A DNA stretch of 64,000 bases from Gammaproteobacteria bacterium (GCA_030427485.1 JAUICG010000001.1:248001-312000); one strand, 5' to 3'. Shown: positions 34,120 through 43,727, counted from the stretch's first letter. A program made the numbers and translations. Notes: a model not told the origin generated them from the sequence alone.

Positions 34120-36261
34120 ATGCCCTCGATTCCCCATGCCCGGATTCACTTTCCGTTGCACCGCTGCGCGGCGCTGCTGACGAGCGCGTTACTGGCAGCC
34201 GGGCCGCAGGCGCAGGTCGCCGGACCAGCGGCGGCCATCGGGATGGAAACCGTGGAAGTACACGCCCGCCAGCTGCAGACCGAATTGCTGCGCGAACAGT
34301 CACTGACGCCGGGTGGCGTCAGCGTAATCGACAGCGACCTGATGTATCAGCGCAATGTCGTCAACCTTGCCGACATGCTGCGCTACACGCCCGGGATCTG
34401 GTCCAACAGCGCCTCCGGCGGCAGCGGCGTGTTTCTTTCGTCGCGCGGTTCCAACCTTGACGCAACCGACTACGACATGAATGGCATCAAGCTGATGCAG
34501 GACGGCCTGCCGATCACCACGGCCGATGGCAACAACCACAACCGCCTTATCGATCCGCTGAGCACGCGATATGCTACCGTTGCCCGCGGTGCGAACGCGC
34601 TCACCTGGGGCGCCAGCACGCTCGGGGGCGCGATCAATTTCGTCTCGCCTACCGCGCTGAACAGCGAGCCTGTGGAACTGTTTGCCACGGGCGGCAGTCA
34701 CGGCCGCTTTAACGCCCGGGCGACCGGGGCGGGGCTGTTGGAGAATGGCCTCGATGGCCTGGTGACGGCCGAGAGCAGTCGCTGGGACGGGTACCGCGAC
34801 CACAGTCGCGAGAAGCGCGAGGGGATCTACGGCAATACCGGCTGGCAGTTCGCCGGCGGTTCGGAAACACGCCTGTATGCAGGCTACTTGGACAGCGACC
34901 AGGATCTGCCGGGTGCACTCACCGAGGAGCAATTCAAAAGCGATCCCGATCAATCGTCCGGCAAAGCGCAGGGCGGCAACTACCAGAAGAACGTGAATAG
35001 CTGGCGCGTGGCGAACAGGACGCACTGGTCGCTCGGTGACAACAGCTCGCTGGAATTCGGCTTGTCATGGGAAGAACAGTCGCTCTATCACCCGATCGTG
35101 GATAAAGTGCTGGTCGACTTCGATGGCCCCGGCCCGATGCCGCCGACGGAGGTGTTCAGCCTGCTGGTTGATACCGACCATCGCGATCTCGGTGTGATGC
35201 TGCGCTATGAACTGAATCTCGATCAGCACGATCTGTTGTTCGGCGTGAACTATGGCGATGGCAAGGTCCACGGTGGGAATTATCGCAATGACAACGGTCG
35301 CAAGAACGGCCTCACCACGCGCGTAAACAACACCGCACAGAGCACCGAGTTGTTCATCATGGACCGCTGGCGCCTGGCTGAGCAGTGGACGCTGGTCTAC
35401 GGCGCGCAGGGCGTGTGGGCTGATCGCAACGTTGAAAATATCGAGGTCGAAAGCGGGGCGCGCCGCAATCCTCATGACGACTACAGCAGCTTGAATCCGC
35501 GCGCGGGCATATTGTACGACATCAGCGAGAACGCCACCGTGTTCGCCAATATTAGTAAGCTGTACGAGGCGCCTACCAACTTTGAACTGCAGGACGACGC
35601 CAGGGAGAACGAGCAGACACTGGACGCGATGAAGGGCACGGTAGTTGAAATCGGCAGCCGCGGCTCGCATACGCTGGGCGAGGCGGGTGAGTGGTACTGG
35701 GACGTCGCCGTGTACTACGCACAGATCGAGGACGAGATTCTTTCGGTCGATGACCCGCTGGAACCCGGTACCAGCCTGACGACCAATGTCGACGACACAG
35801 TGCATGCCGGCGTGGAATCCCTGTTTGGCGCAAGCGTGGCACTGGATGCCGCGGGGCAACACCGCCTGGCCCCGACTCTCAGCCTGACGCTGAATGATTT
35901 CCGCTTCGACAACGACCCGTATTATGGCGATAACAACCTGCCGGCAGCGCCGGATTACGCATTGCGCGGCGAACTGCTCTATCGCAACGCGAACGGATTT
36001 TACGCGGGCCCGACCTTTGACCTGGTGGACAGCCGCTACGCGGATTTCAGCAACACCTATAAAGTCGACAGCTATGGCCTGCTGGGCCTGCGCGCCGGTT
36101 TTATCGCTGAGCGCTGGGAAGTGTTTGCCGAGGCCAGCAACCTGCTGGATACCCACTATGTATCCACCTTCACAGTGAAGGATATCGCCGGGCCCGATGC
36201 GGACATTCTCTTCCCCGGGGCGCCTGTCTCGGTTTACGCCGGTCTCAGGTTCCAGTTGTGA
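34120..36261 (+). CDS. TonB-dependent outer membrane receptor
   Basis: A 713-residue outer membrane receptor. A signal peptide ends near QAQVAG; residues about 35-160 are the plug domain (NLADMLRYTPGIWSNSASGG, RGANALTWGASTLGGAINFV), and the rest is a 22-strand barrel ending in FQL with terminal aromatic-pattern strands (VYAGLRFQL). It resembles FecA/iron-siderophore receptors, and the PepSY membrane protein next to it supports a metal-chelate role, but ligand is unknown. I use ATG 34120, with AAGGA at 34109-34113; ATG 34114 is in frame too. No Fur box was evident. It needs TonB-ExbBD energy from elsewhere. Confidence 0.9.
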   Translation: MPSIPHARIHFPLHRCAALLTSALLAAGPQAQVAGPAAAIGMETVEVHARQLQTELLREQSLTPGGVSVIDSDLMYQRNVVNLADMLRYTPGIWSNSASGGSGVFLSSRGSNLDATDYDMNGIKLMQDGLPITTADGNNHNRLIDPLSTRYATVARGANALTWGASTLGGAINFVSPTALNSEPVELFATGGSHGRFNARATGAGLLENGLDGLVTAESSRWDGYRDHSREKREGIYGNTGWQFAGGSETRLYAGYLDSDQDLPGALTEEQFKSDPDQSSGKAQGGNYQKNVNSWRVANRTHWSLGDNSSLEFGLSWEEQSLYHPIVDKVLVDFDGPGPMPPTEVFSLLVDTDHRDLGVMLRYELNLDQHDLLFGVNYGDGKVHGGNYRNDNGRKNGLTTRVNNTAQSTELFIMDRWRLAEQWTLVYGAQGVWADRNVENIEVESGARRNPHDDYSSLNPRAGILYDISENATVFANISKLYEAPTNFELQDDARENEQTLDAMKGTVVEIGSRGSHTLGEAGEWYWDVAVYYAQIEDEILSVDDPLEPGTSLTTNVDDTVHAGVESLFGASVALDAAGQHRLAPTLSLTLNDFRFDNDPYYGDNNLPAAPDYALRGELLYRNANGFYAGPTFDLVDSRYADFSNTYKVDSYGLLGLRAGFIAERWEVFAEASNLLDTHYVSTFTVKDIAGPDADILFPGAPVSVYAGLRFQL

Positions 36262-36319
36262 AGTTTACTCGCATCGATAAGGATGGCTCACCGATGGCTG
36301 TAGTGAGGCATGGCTGACA

Positions 36320-37657
36320 ATGCACGAGCAACGGGATAGCACGCAGCTGCCGCGTTATCGCGCCGCGTGGCGCTGGCACTTCTTTGCCGGTGTGTTTGTG
36401 GTGCCTTTCTTGCTGGTGCTGGCGGTGACAGGCCTGGTCATGATCTACTACCTCACCGTGGAATCACCCGCCGGCGAGCGATTGTCGGTCAGCCCGGGCG
36501 CCGGCTCACCAACGTCGCCGACCCGGCAGATGGCCGCCGCGAGCGACGCGCTGCCCGGCAGCACCGTCGCGCTCTACATTCCGCCGCGCGATGCCAGCAG
36601 CACCGCGCAGTTCGAGCTGTTGCAGGCCGGCAGTCCCCAGGTGGTGGATGTTGACCCCTATACCAGCGAGGTTTTACGCATTGTCGCGAAAGATCACAGC
36701 GTCTACGCATGGGCGCAGCGCATCCACAGCAGCCTGTTGCTGGGGGATGCCGGCGATACGCTGCTTGAGATAGTGGCCGGACTCACCCTCTTGTTGCTGG
36801 CGACGGGCACGTATATGTGGATGCAGCAGCGCGGCAAGCCGACTGCGCCGGCGCCGTCATCGCGGCGCCGGGGATGGCGGCGCTGGCACCTGCTGACCGG
36901 GCTCTGGGCCGCGCTGGGCCTGTGCTTTTTCCTGGTATCCGGTCTCGCCTGGACCAATCTCTGGGGAGGCAAATTCGTGCAGCCATGGGGCTCATTCCCG
37001 GCTGAGAAGTGGGGGCCGGTGTCGCTTGGCGGGAGCAACCACGGCAGTATGAATCACGGTGCCGCCAGGGAGGTGCCCTGGGGACTCGAGCAAACGCCCA
37101 TGCCCATCTCGGGCAAACATCCCGGGCAGCAGACGATTACCCTGGACACGGTGGATCAACTGGCCAGGACGCTGGGCTTTGGCCCCCGCTATCGCATCAA
37201 CCTGCCGCTGGATGCCGCCGGTGTATACACCATCAGCAGCACCTCGATGACCGGCGACATTGACCTGCCGGGGCAGGAGCGAACCGTGCACGTCGACCGC
37301 CACAGCGGAGAAATACTCGCGCAGGCCGGCTTCGAGGATTATTCGCCGCTGGCGAAAAGCATGGCGGTGGGCATCGCCGTGCACCAGGGGACAATGGGCG
37401 CATGGAATATCGCATTGAATGCATTGGCCTGCCTGGCGCTGATCTTCCTGTGCGTGAGCGGCACCGTGCTGTGGTGGCTGCGGCGCCCCGCGCAAAACCG
37501 GTGGCTGCCCGCCCCGCCTCGCATTGCCGGACTACCCCTTCGCAGCGGATTGACGGCTCTGCTGCTACTGTTGGGGCTTGCCCTGCCTTTGCTGGGAGTC
37601 ACCCTGGTCGGCGGCCTGTTGCTGTATCTTCTGGGTCGCCGCTATCGCAGTGCCTGA
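36320..37657 (+). CDS. PepSY domain-containing membrane protein
   Basis: A 445-residue inner-membrane protein of the PepSY_TM family. Four main transmembrane helices are visible: VPFLLVLAVTGLVMIYYLTV near residues 30-50, LLEIVAGLTLLLLATGTYMW near 155-175, the segment with LTGLWAALGLCFFLVSGLAW near 195-215, and NALACLALIFLCVSGTVLWW near 365-385, with a C-terminal pair. The periplasmic parts carry PepSY units such as VHVDRHSGEILAQAGF. It follows the TonB receptor by 58 bp; such pairs are common in siderophore or metal uptake, where the PepSY protein may act as a ferric reductase-like step. A terminator follows. Confidence 0.88.
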   Translation: MHEQRDSTQLPRYRAAWRWHFFAGVFVVPFLLVLAVTGLVMIYYLTVESPAGERLSVSPGAGSPTSPTRQMAAASDALPGSTVALYIPPRDASSTAQFELLQAGSPQVVDVDPYTSEVLRIVAKDHSVYAWAQRIHSSLLLGDAGDTLLEIVAGLTLLLLATGTYMWMQQRGKPTAPAPSSRRRGWRRWHLLTGLWAALGLCFFLVSGLAWTNLWGGKFVQPWGSFPAEKWGPVSLGGSNHGSMNHGAAREVPWGLEQTPMPISGKHPGQQTITLDTVDQLARTLGFGPRYRINLPLDAAGVYTISSTSMTGDIDLPGQERTVHVDRHSGEILAQAGFEDYSPLAKSMAVGIAVHQGTMGAWNIALNALACLALIFLCVSGTVLWWLRRPAQNRWLPAPPRIAGLPLRSGLTALLLLLGLALPLLGVTLVGGLLLYLLGRRYRSA

Positions 37658-37658
37658 T

Positions 37659-37678
37659 CCACCGGCCCGGTGGTTTTT
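37659..37678 (+). terminator. Intrinsic terminator after the PepSY gene
   Basis: CCACCG (37659-37664) pairs with CGGTGG (37668-37673) around a three-base loop and is followed at once by TTTTT, directly after the PepSY stop codon. It closes the TonB receptor-PepSY operon. Confidence 0.7.
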
Positions 37679-37777
37679 CATGGTTTCCATCGCCACAGCC
37701 TCCTATACTTGGGACGCAATTTTGTTTTCCGCTGCAAAGCGACAACCAAAGAGTGACACCGGAACGGGGCGCGACCT

Positions 37778-39376
37778 ATGAAACGCTGGAATGGCTGGGG
37801 CGATGACGGCAATGATCTCGATTACGAGCTGAGCCGCTCCGCGCTGGGTTTCCTGGAGGGTTTGATCGGCAAAGCCACGCGCCTGCCCGATGCCACCCTC
37901 GAGCAGGCGCTGGCGACAGTTCCCCGCTCCCGCCTGCCGGAAAACAGTCTCTACAGCCTCGATGCCGAGGACCGCCTGCGCCATGCCCGCGGCCAGAGCC
38001 TGCCGGATTGGCTGGCCTTGCGCAGCGGCGAGTTGGGTGTTTTTCCGGATGCGGTCGCGTTCCCGCAGAGCAGTGAAGACGTTCGCAACCTGCTTCAGCA
38101 CGCGCAAGCACAACAGATTGACGTGATTCCCTACGGTGGCGGTACCTCAGTGGTCGGGCATATCAACCCGGAACAGTCCGAACGGCCCGTGCTGACCATT
38201 GACATGAGCGGCATGAACAAACTGATGGCGCTGGACAGGAAAAGCCAGATTGCCACCTTCGGCGCGGGTACCACCGGGCCGCAAGTGGAGTCGCAACTGG
38301 CTGCGCAGGGCTATACGCTGGGCCATTACCCGCAATCCTGGGAACTGTCGACCATTGGCGGCTGGGTCGCCAGTCGCTCCAGCGGCCAGCAATCCATGCG
38401 CTACGGTCGTATAGAGCAGATGTTTGCCGGGGGACGTATCGAAACGCTGAAAGGCACGCTGGATATCCCGACGTTTCCCGCGACGTCGGCCGGGCCCGAC
38501 CTGCGGGAATTTTTCCTCGGCACCGAGGGTCGCCTCGGCATTATCACTGAAGTCAGGGCGCGGGTGACACCACTCCCCGAGCACGAGGCCTTTCACGTCC
38601 TGTTCTTTCCCTCCTGGGAGGTTGCGCTGGACGCCGTGCGGGAGATCGTGCAGAACAAGATGCAGTTGTCGATGATGCGCCTGAGCAACCGGATGGAAAC
38701 CTTCACGCAGCTCAAACTGGCTGGCAGCGCGGGCATTATCGCGTTGCTGGAGGGGTATCTGAAGATGCGCGGCATCGGCGGCGACAAGGTGATGTTTACC
38801 TTTGGTGTCACCGGATCGAAAGCACAGTGCGCCGCGGCCCTGCGCCTTACCCGGCAGATCGCCAGGCGCCACGGTGGCGTTGGCGCCGGCCCGGCGCTGG
38901 GCAGGAAGTGGGAACACAGCCGTTTTCGCTCGCCCTACCTGCGCCATGGCCTGTGGGATGCCGGCTACGCAGTGGATACCATGGAGACGGCGATCGACTG
39001 GGTGCGGGTTGCCGATGCCGCGGCGGGCATTCAAAGTGATATTGCCAATGCGCTGGCGGATGAGGGGGAGAAGGTGCATGCGTTTACGCACCTGTCCCAT
39101 CTGTACGGCCAGGGTTCCAGCGTGTATACCACTTATATCTTCCGCTGCGCTGACAGTTATGCGGCAACCCACGCGCGCTGGGAAAAACTCAAGGCGGCCG
39201 GCGCCGAGGCTATCGTGCGTTTTGGCGGCACCATCAGCCATCAGCACGGCGTGGGCAGGGATCACGTGAAATACCTGCCGGCGGAAAAAGGGGAACTCGG
39301 CATCGCGGCGATAAGGGGCATGGTGGAGGTGTTTGATCCGCAACGGCAAATGAACCCGGGAAAATTACTGCCTTGA
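37778..39376 (+). CDS. FAD-binding oxidase, alkyl-dihydroxyacetonephosphate synthase-like
   Basis: A 532-residue VAO-type flavoprotein close to the AGPS (alkylglycerone-phosphate synthase) group. The FAD-binding PP-loop is DVIPYGGGTSVVGHI near residue 120; YTLGHYPQSWELSTIGGWVA and GTEGRLGIITEVRARV are strongly AGPS-like; and SHQHGVGRDH near the C-terminus holds the His cluster that AGPS uses. AGPS makes the ether bond of ether lipids by replacing the acyl group of acyl-DHAP with a fatty alcohol. It is first of three close genes, with GlpD-like dehydrogenase (7-bp gap) and FGGY kinase. Bacterial members of unproven activity are common, so the ether-lipid role is inference. Confidence 0.85.
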   Translation: MKRWNGWGDDGNDLDYELSRSALGFLEGLIGKATRLPDATLEQALATVPRSRLPENSLYSLDAEDRLRHARGQSLPDWLALRSGELGVFPDAVAFPQSSEDVRNLLQHAQAQQIDVIPYGGGTSVVGHINPEQSERPVLTIDMSGMNKLMALDRKSQIATFGAGTTGPQVESQLAAQGYTLGHYPQSWELSTIGGWVASRSSGQQSMRYGRIEQMFAGGRIETLKGTLDIPTFPATSAGPDLREFFLGTEGRLGIITEVRARVTPLPEHEAFHVLFFPSWEVALDAVREIVQNKMQLSMMRLSNRMETFTQLKLAGSAGIIALLEGYLKMRGIGGDKVMFTFGVTGSKAQCAAALRLTRQIARRHGGVGAGPALGRKWEHSRFRSPYLRHGLWDAGYAVDTMETAIDWVRVADAAAGIQSDIANALADEGEKVHAFTHLSHLYGQGSSVYTTYIFRCADSYAATHARWEKLKAAGAEAIVRFGGTISHQHGVGRDHVKYLPAEKGELGIAAIRGMVEVFDPQRQMNPGKLLP

Positions 39377-39383
39377 AGTCTTC

Positions 39384-41006
39384 ATGCCGTCGCGGGGCCC
39401 AGCAGTGAGTGCGCAATCGACCGGGTTTCCCGATCGCGACGCGTTGTGGCAGTCGCTGCGGGAGGATGGGCGGGACCGGGATATCGTCGTGGTTGGCGGC
39501 GGCATTATCGGCGCCGGCATTCTGCGCGAGGCCGCGCGGCGCGGACTCAAGACGCTTCTGGTGGAGCAGCGGGATTTTGCCTGGGGCACCTCCAGCCGCT
39601 CCTCGAAGATGGTGCACGGCGGACTGCGATATATCTCGCACGGTGATATTAGGCTGACCCGCGATTCGCTGCGTGAGCGCGAACGCCTGCTGCGCGAGGC
39701 GCCAGGTCTTATCGAGCGCATGGGCTACCACTTTACCCTGCGCAAGGGCGTGTTTCCCGGCCGGTTACCGTTCAGCCTGGTATTGTGGCTGTACGACAAA
39801 TTGGCCGGTATCAAGGACCATCGGTACTTCAGCCGGGAGAGCCTGGCGAGGCACTACCGCGGCGTCAGTGTCGAGGGTGTGACGGGCGCGATGTACTACA
39901 CCGATACGGTGACCGACGATGCCCGGCTGGTACTGCGCGTACTGCAGGAAGCAATCGCAGCCGGCGGCGCTGCGATCAACTACTGCAAAGCGCAATCCCT
40001 GCTCAACGAGCAGGGGAAAGTGACGGGTGTGGTGCTGCAGGACGCCGAGAGCGGCGAGCAACTCGAGGTGTGTTGCAAGGCCGTTATCAACGCCACGGGT
40101 GCCTGGGCTGACCGCTTGCGCAACGAGGTGAATCCCGAGAAGCGTATTCGCCCTTTGCGCGGCAGCCACCTGGTGCTGCCGCACGGGAAGCTACCCGTGA
40201 CCGATTCCCTTTCCCTGCTGCACCCCGTGGATAAACGTCCGGTGTTTATTTTTCCCTGGGAAGGTGCGACGGTGGTGGGCACCACTGATCTTGATCACGG
40301 GGATGACATCGATCAGGAGGCGAGTATCTGTACGCGGGAGCTGGATTACCTGCTGCAAATCGTCCACTTGATGTTTCCCGATGCCGGTATTACCCGTGAC
40401 GATATCATCTCCACCTGGGCCGGTGTGCGTCCGGTGATCGGTTCGGACAAGTCCACCGACCCGTCGAAGGAGAGGCGGGATCACGCGGTGTGGGTCGATG
40501 GCGGTCTGGTCACGGTCAGCGGCGGCAAGCTCACGACCTTTCGCCTGATCGCACTGGATGCGCTGGCGGCCGCGGGGCCGTCGCTGGGAGAGGTCTCCAT
40601 ACGCGAAGCCAGTGACGCCATATTCCGCGCACCGTCGATCAGCGCCGGGCAACTCGATACTGTGGACGGGCAATGGGCGCAACGCCTTATCGGTCGCTAT
40701 GGCGATCACGCCGCGGCCCTGCTGCGCGAGGCGGGCGCCGGGGAATTACAGCAAATCGGCGATACGCAGTTCTGCCTGGCCGAGTGCCGCTGGGCGGCGC
40801 GCAACGAAGCGGTGCAGCACCTCGATGATCTACTGTTGCGCCGCACCCGCCTGGGTTCGCTGTTGCCGGCAGGCGGTGAGTCGCTGTTCCCGGCCCTGGA
40901 GTCCATCTGCGCGACCGAATTGCATTGGGACAGGGCGCGCTGGCAGGCCGAGGAAGCGCGGTATCGGGAGATCTGGCGCAACCACTATTCCCTGCCTGCA
41001 GCGTAG
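39384..41006 (+). CDS. Glycerol-3-phosphate dehydrogenase, FAD-dependent
   Basis: A 540-residue flavoprotein of the GlpD family, oxidising glycerol 3-phosphate to dihydroxyacetone phosphate and passing electrons to quinone at the membrane. The N-terminal dinucleotide fold is DIVVVGGGIIGAGILREAAR, followed by GTSSRSSKMVHGGLRYISHG, family hallmarks; then INATGAWADRLRN and VVGTTDLDHGDDIDQ, and the C-terminal domain. I keep ATG 39384; GTG 39405 is an alternative. It lies between the AGPS-like gene and the FGGY kinase, so its product DHAP could feed the AGPS route. I leave the symbol blank because a separate main glpD may exist elsewhere. Confidence 0.9.
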   Translation: MPSRGPAVSAQSTGFPDRDALWQSLREDGRDRDIVVVGGGIIGAGILREAARRGLKTLLVEQRDFAWGTSSRSSKMVHGGLRYISHGDIRLTRDSLRERERLLREAPGLIERMGYHFTLRKGVFPGRLPFSLVLWLYDKLAGIKDHRYFSRESLARHYRGVSVEGVTGAMYYTDTVTDDARLVLRVLQEAIAAGGAAINYCKAQSLLNEQGKVTGVVLQDAESGEQLEVCCKAVINATGAWADRLRNEVNPEKRIRPLRGSHLVLPHGKLPVTDSLSLLHPVDKRPVFIFPWEGATVVGTTDLDHGDDIDQEASICTRELDYLLQIVHLMFPDAGITRDDIISTWAGVRPVIGSDKSTDPSKERRDHAVWVDGGLVTVSGGKLTTFRLIALDALAAAGPSLGEVSIREASDAIFRAPSISAGQLDTVDGQWAQRLIGRYGDHAAALLREAGAGELQQIGDTQFCLAECRWAARNEAVQHLDDLLLRRTRLGSLLPAGGESLFPALESICATELHWDRARWQAEEARYREIWRNHYSLPAA

Positions 41007-41026
41007 TCACTTTCACGGGACAGGCC

Positions 41027-42586
41027 ATGGAAAACACTAAACCCTATGTTCTGGCCATCGACAACGGTACGCAAAGCGTGCGCGCACTGGTGTTTGACCT
41101 CGAGGGGCAACTGGTCGCGAAGAGCAAGGTGGATATCGAACCCTATTTCTCGGAACAGCCCGGCTGGGCCGAGCAGCACGTGGAATACTTCTGGGAGAAA
41201 TTGTGCGAGGCCTGCAATGGGCTCTGGCCGCAGCTGGATTTTCCCAGGACCGCGATAAAATCCGTGGCGCTCACCACGCAGCGAGCCACGGTGGTCAATC
41301 TCGATAACCAGGGCAGGCCCTTGCGTCCGGCCATTATCTGGCTGGACCAGCGCCTGGAGGACGATCTGCCGGGTATGGGGTTCTGGGACATCCTGCTGAC
41401 GCTGGCGGGCGAAAAAGAGACTGTCCGTTTCTTCCGCAGCCAGGCCGAGTCGCACTGGATCAGGAACCGGCAGCCGGATATCTGGGCGCGCACCGACAAA
41501 CTGTTGCTGCTCTCGGGTTTCCTGGCCTACAGGTTGACGGGCAGGTTTGTCGATTCCGTGGCGAGCCAGGTCGGGTATATACCGTTTGATTTCAAACGGC
41601 ATAAATGGGCGGGACCGCTCGACTGGAAGTGGCGTGCGCTGCCGATCAGGCGCAGCCAGTTGCCTGAACTGGTGCCGGCGGGGTCTGTGCTGGGCATAAT
41701 CACCCCGCAGGCGGCGCGACAGACCGGCATTCCGGAGGGCTTGTCGCTGATTTCTGCGGGCGCCGACAAAGCCTGTGAGGTGCTCGCGTCCGGATGCCTC
41801 ACGCCGGATACGGGCAGCCTCAGCTACGGCACGACGGCAACCTACAACAGCACCAGCACCCGTTACATCGAAACCATCCGGCATGTCCCGGCGTATCCGG
41901 CGGCGATGCCGGGCGCCTATAACTCTGAGACCATCGTGCAGCGCGGGTACTGGATGGTGAACTGGTTCAAGCGCGAGTTCGGTTTACGCGAGACACGCCT
42001 GGCCGCGGAGCTGGGCGTGGAAACGGAAAGCCTGTTTGACGAACTGCTCAAGCAGGTGCCCGCCGGCGCGATGGGCCTCACGGTACAGCCGTACTGGTCG
42101 CCCGGCGTGCGCATACCCGGCCCCGAGGCCAAGGGCGCCATCATCGGTTTCGGCGATGTCCATACGCGAGCCCATATCTACCGCGCCATTATCGAGGGCC
42201 TGGCCTACGCGTTGCGCGAGGGCAAGGAACGGCTGGAAAAACGCAGCGGACACGCGATTACGACGTTGAAGGTATCGGGCGGCGGCTCGCAGAGCGATGA
42301 GGCCATGCAGATAACCGCCGATGTTTTCGGTCTCGCGGCCGAGCGCCCGCATACCTACGAAACCTCGGGCCTGGGTGCTGCGATCAATGCCGCGGTCGGC
42401 GTTGGCCTGTATCCCGATTATGCGGTGGCGCTTGAGCATATGACCCACAAGGGAGCGGTGTTTGAACCCATTGCGGAGAATGTGGCGATATACGAGAAGT
42501 TGTACACGGAGGTCTACCTGAAAATGTACGAGCGATTGAGTCCGTTGTACGGGTCTATCCGTGAAATTACAGGCTATCCGTTCTAG
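41027..42586 (+). CDS. FGGY family carbohydrate kinase
   Basis: A 519-residue kinase of the FGGY (glycerol kinase/xylulokinase) superfamily. The first phosphate-binding motif is VLAIDNGTQSVRALVFDL at residues 8-25; later motifs include AIIWLDQRLEDDLPG, SAGADKACEVLASGC and KVSGGGSQSDEAMQITADVF followed by ETSGLGAAINAAVGVG. Substrate is not readable; beside a glycerol-3-phosphate dehydrogenase, a glycerol or related polyol is likely, though the sequence is not a plain GlpK. The ATG at 41027 follows the dehydrogenase stop by 20 bp, so they should share a message. Confidence 0.88.
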   Translation: MENTKPYVLAIDNGTQSVRALVFDLEGQLVAKSKVDIEPYFSEQPGWAEQHVEYFWEKLCEACNGLWPQLDFPRTAIKSVALTTQRATVVNLDNQGRPLRPAIIWLDQRLEDDLPGMGFWDILLTLAGEKETVRFFRSQAESHWIRNRQPDIWARTDKLLLLSGFLAYRLTGRFVDSVASQVGYIPFDFKRHKWAGPLDWKWRALPIRRSQLPELVPAGSVLGIITPQAARQTGIPEGLSLISAGADKACEVLASGCLTPDTGSLSYGTTATYNSTSTRYIETIRHVPAYPAAMPGAYNSETIVQRGYWMVNWFKREFGLRETRLAAELGVETESLFDELLKQVPAGAMGLTVQPYWSPGVRIPGPEAKGAIIGFGDVHTRAHIYRAIIEGLAYALREGKERLEKRSGHAITTLKVSGGGSQSDEAMQITADVFGLAAERPHTYETSGLGAAINAAVGVGLYPDYAVALEHMTHKGAVFEPIAENVAIYEKLYTEVYLKMYERLSPLYGSIREITGYPF

Positions 42587-42741
42587 CGCGGGAGTGAATG
42601 GATCGGCGTCGCGGGTTGTTTGAGTGGGCGGCGGGATAGCGCTTTCCTGAAAAAACCAGATGTCAGGAATTTTTACAAACCCTGTTCATTCCCGTGGCCT
42701 GAAGAATCCGTTGCCCCTGATAGTGGGACTTTTGTGATCGA

Positions 42742-42757
42742 TGGCACAAAATGTGCA
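42742..42757 (+). promoter_or_regulatory. Probable sigma-54 (RpoN) promoter
   Basis: TGGCAC (42742-42747), five bases, then GTGCA (42753-42757): this fits the -24/-12 consensus TGGCAC-N5-TTGCA with a single mismatch, and the GG and GC dinucleotides have the right spacing. It lies 74 bp upstream of the PEP-CTERM-like gene. A loose TGT-N11-ACA (42660-42676) upstream could be an activator site. PEP-CTERM genes are often driven by sigma-54 with a dedicated activator, which supports it. Confidence 0.65.
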
Positions 42758-42830
42758 TATATTTCCGTACAGTGCTGGACAGGTGGCCGGTTCAGTGGCA
42801 AGGGGCAACAGCCGGAGGAAGGAGCTAAAT

Positions 42831-43727
42831 ATGAGATTTAAATTTGGAATTGCCAATATCGCGTTCGCGTTTTTATGTGCAATGACATCCCTATCCGCCC
42901 AGGCGGTGGAAATCCTGTTTGCGCACGTCTCCAACAGCTATGCGCCCTACCACGATGACGGCGATGAGATTGCCGGTTATGTGAGTGCGCTGGCCGGGTA
43001 TAACGTCACGATTCGCGACCTCAACACGGCAGTCTACAACGACTATGCCTCATTTGATCAGGTCTGGGTATATGACCTGTACACGGGGGCGGACAACAAT
43101 GCCTCCCAGGTGGCCAACTACCAGAATATCAGCAACTGGTATAACGGGCTTGGCATGACGCAGCAGAACCTGATTCTGGATGGCCGGATTATTTCATCGG
43201 CAACCGGCTTGCCCTGGCACGCGGAACCCGAATGGATTCAGAACTATGCACTGGAATTGATGGACAATGGCCGAACGGGCGGACTTTTGCTGGGTACTGA
43301 TCACAGCGCTTTTCAATCCGGCATCAATCAGATCAACGCAGGGATCAACATCAGTCCGTTCACGGGCACGCTGGCACCCACTTACTCCGTGGTCGATACC
43401 AACTCCCCGCTGTACACCGTGGCCGGCACGTTCGCTTGTCCGGGTGACGCCAGCAAGCGCTGTATCTGGGACAACTCCTCCCCCGGTTTTGCTCCTGCGG
43501 GCCTGCAGGCCAATGGCCAGACCCTCACGCCGGTGGCTTACCACGGGACGACGTCTGATGCGTGGGATAACGCCTCCGTTTCTTCCACGCTGGGCAGCAG
43601 TACGTTCGGCACCTGCGGTAACCCCGGGCAGCCCCCCTGCGAGACACCGGTACCCGCTCCGCTGCTGCTGATCGGTGCGGGCCTGCTGGGACTTGCCGGG
43701 TCGCGTCGCTGGCGCGTTAAGCGCTAG
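42831..43727 (+). CDS. Secreted protein with PEP-CTERM-like sorting signal
   Basis: A 298-residue exported protein. AAGGAG seven bases upstream sets ATG 42831. The signal peptide is about MRFKFGIANIAFAFLCAMTS to the AQA site near residue 25. The mature part is acidic with many Asn, Tyr and Gly, and only four cysteines, in CPGDASKRC and CGNPGQPPC. The last 27 residues have the three parts of a PEP-CTERM/VPxPA sorting signal: VPAP, a hydrophobic helix (LLLIGAGLLGLAG) and a basic end (SRRWRVKR). Such proteins are cut and anchored or released by an exosortase, often in strains making exopolysaccharide. The function of the mature part is unknown; no exosortase gene is in the window. Confidence 0.82.
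   Translation: MRFKFGIANIAFAFLCAMTSLSAQAVEILFAHVSNSYAPYHDDGDEIAGYVSALAGYNVTIRDLNTAVYNDYASFDQVWVYDLYTGADNNASQVANYQNISNWYNGLGMTQQNLILDGRIISSATGLPWHAEPEWIQNYALELMDNGRTGGLLLGTDHSAFQSGINQINAGINISPFTGTLAPTYSVVDTNSPLYTVAGTFACPGDASKRCIWDNSSPGFAPAGLQANGQTLTPVAYHGTTSDAWDNASVSSTLGSSTFGTCGNPGQPPCETPVPAPLLLIGAGLLGLAGSRRWRVKR

Noticed and set aside
35065..36156. 363-codon reverse open frame
   Set aside because: Lies fully inside the TonB receptor gene on the other strand; composition is that of a GC-rich antisense frame.
38147..39349. 400-codon reverse open frame
   Set aside because: Antisense to the AGPS-like oxidase, which has strong motifs; no family signal of its own.
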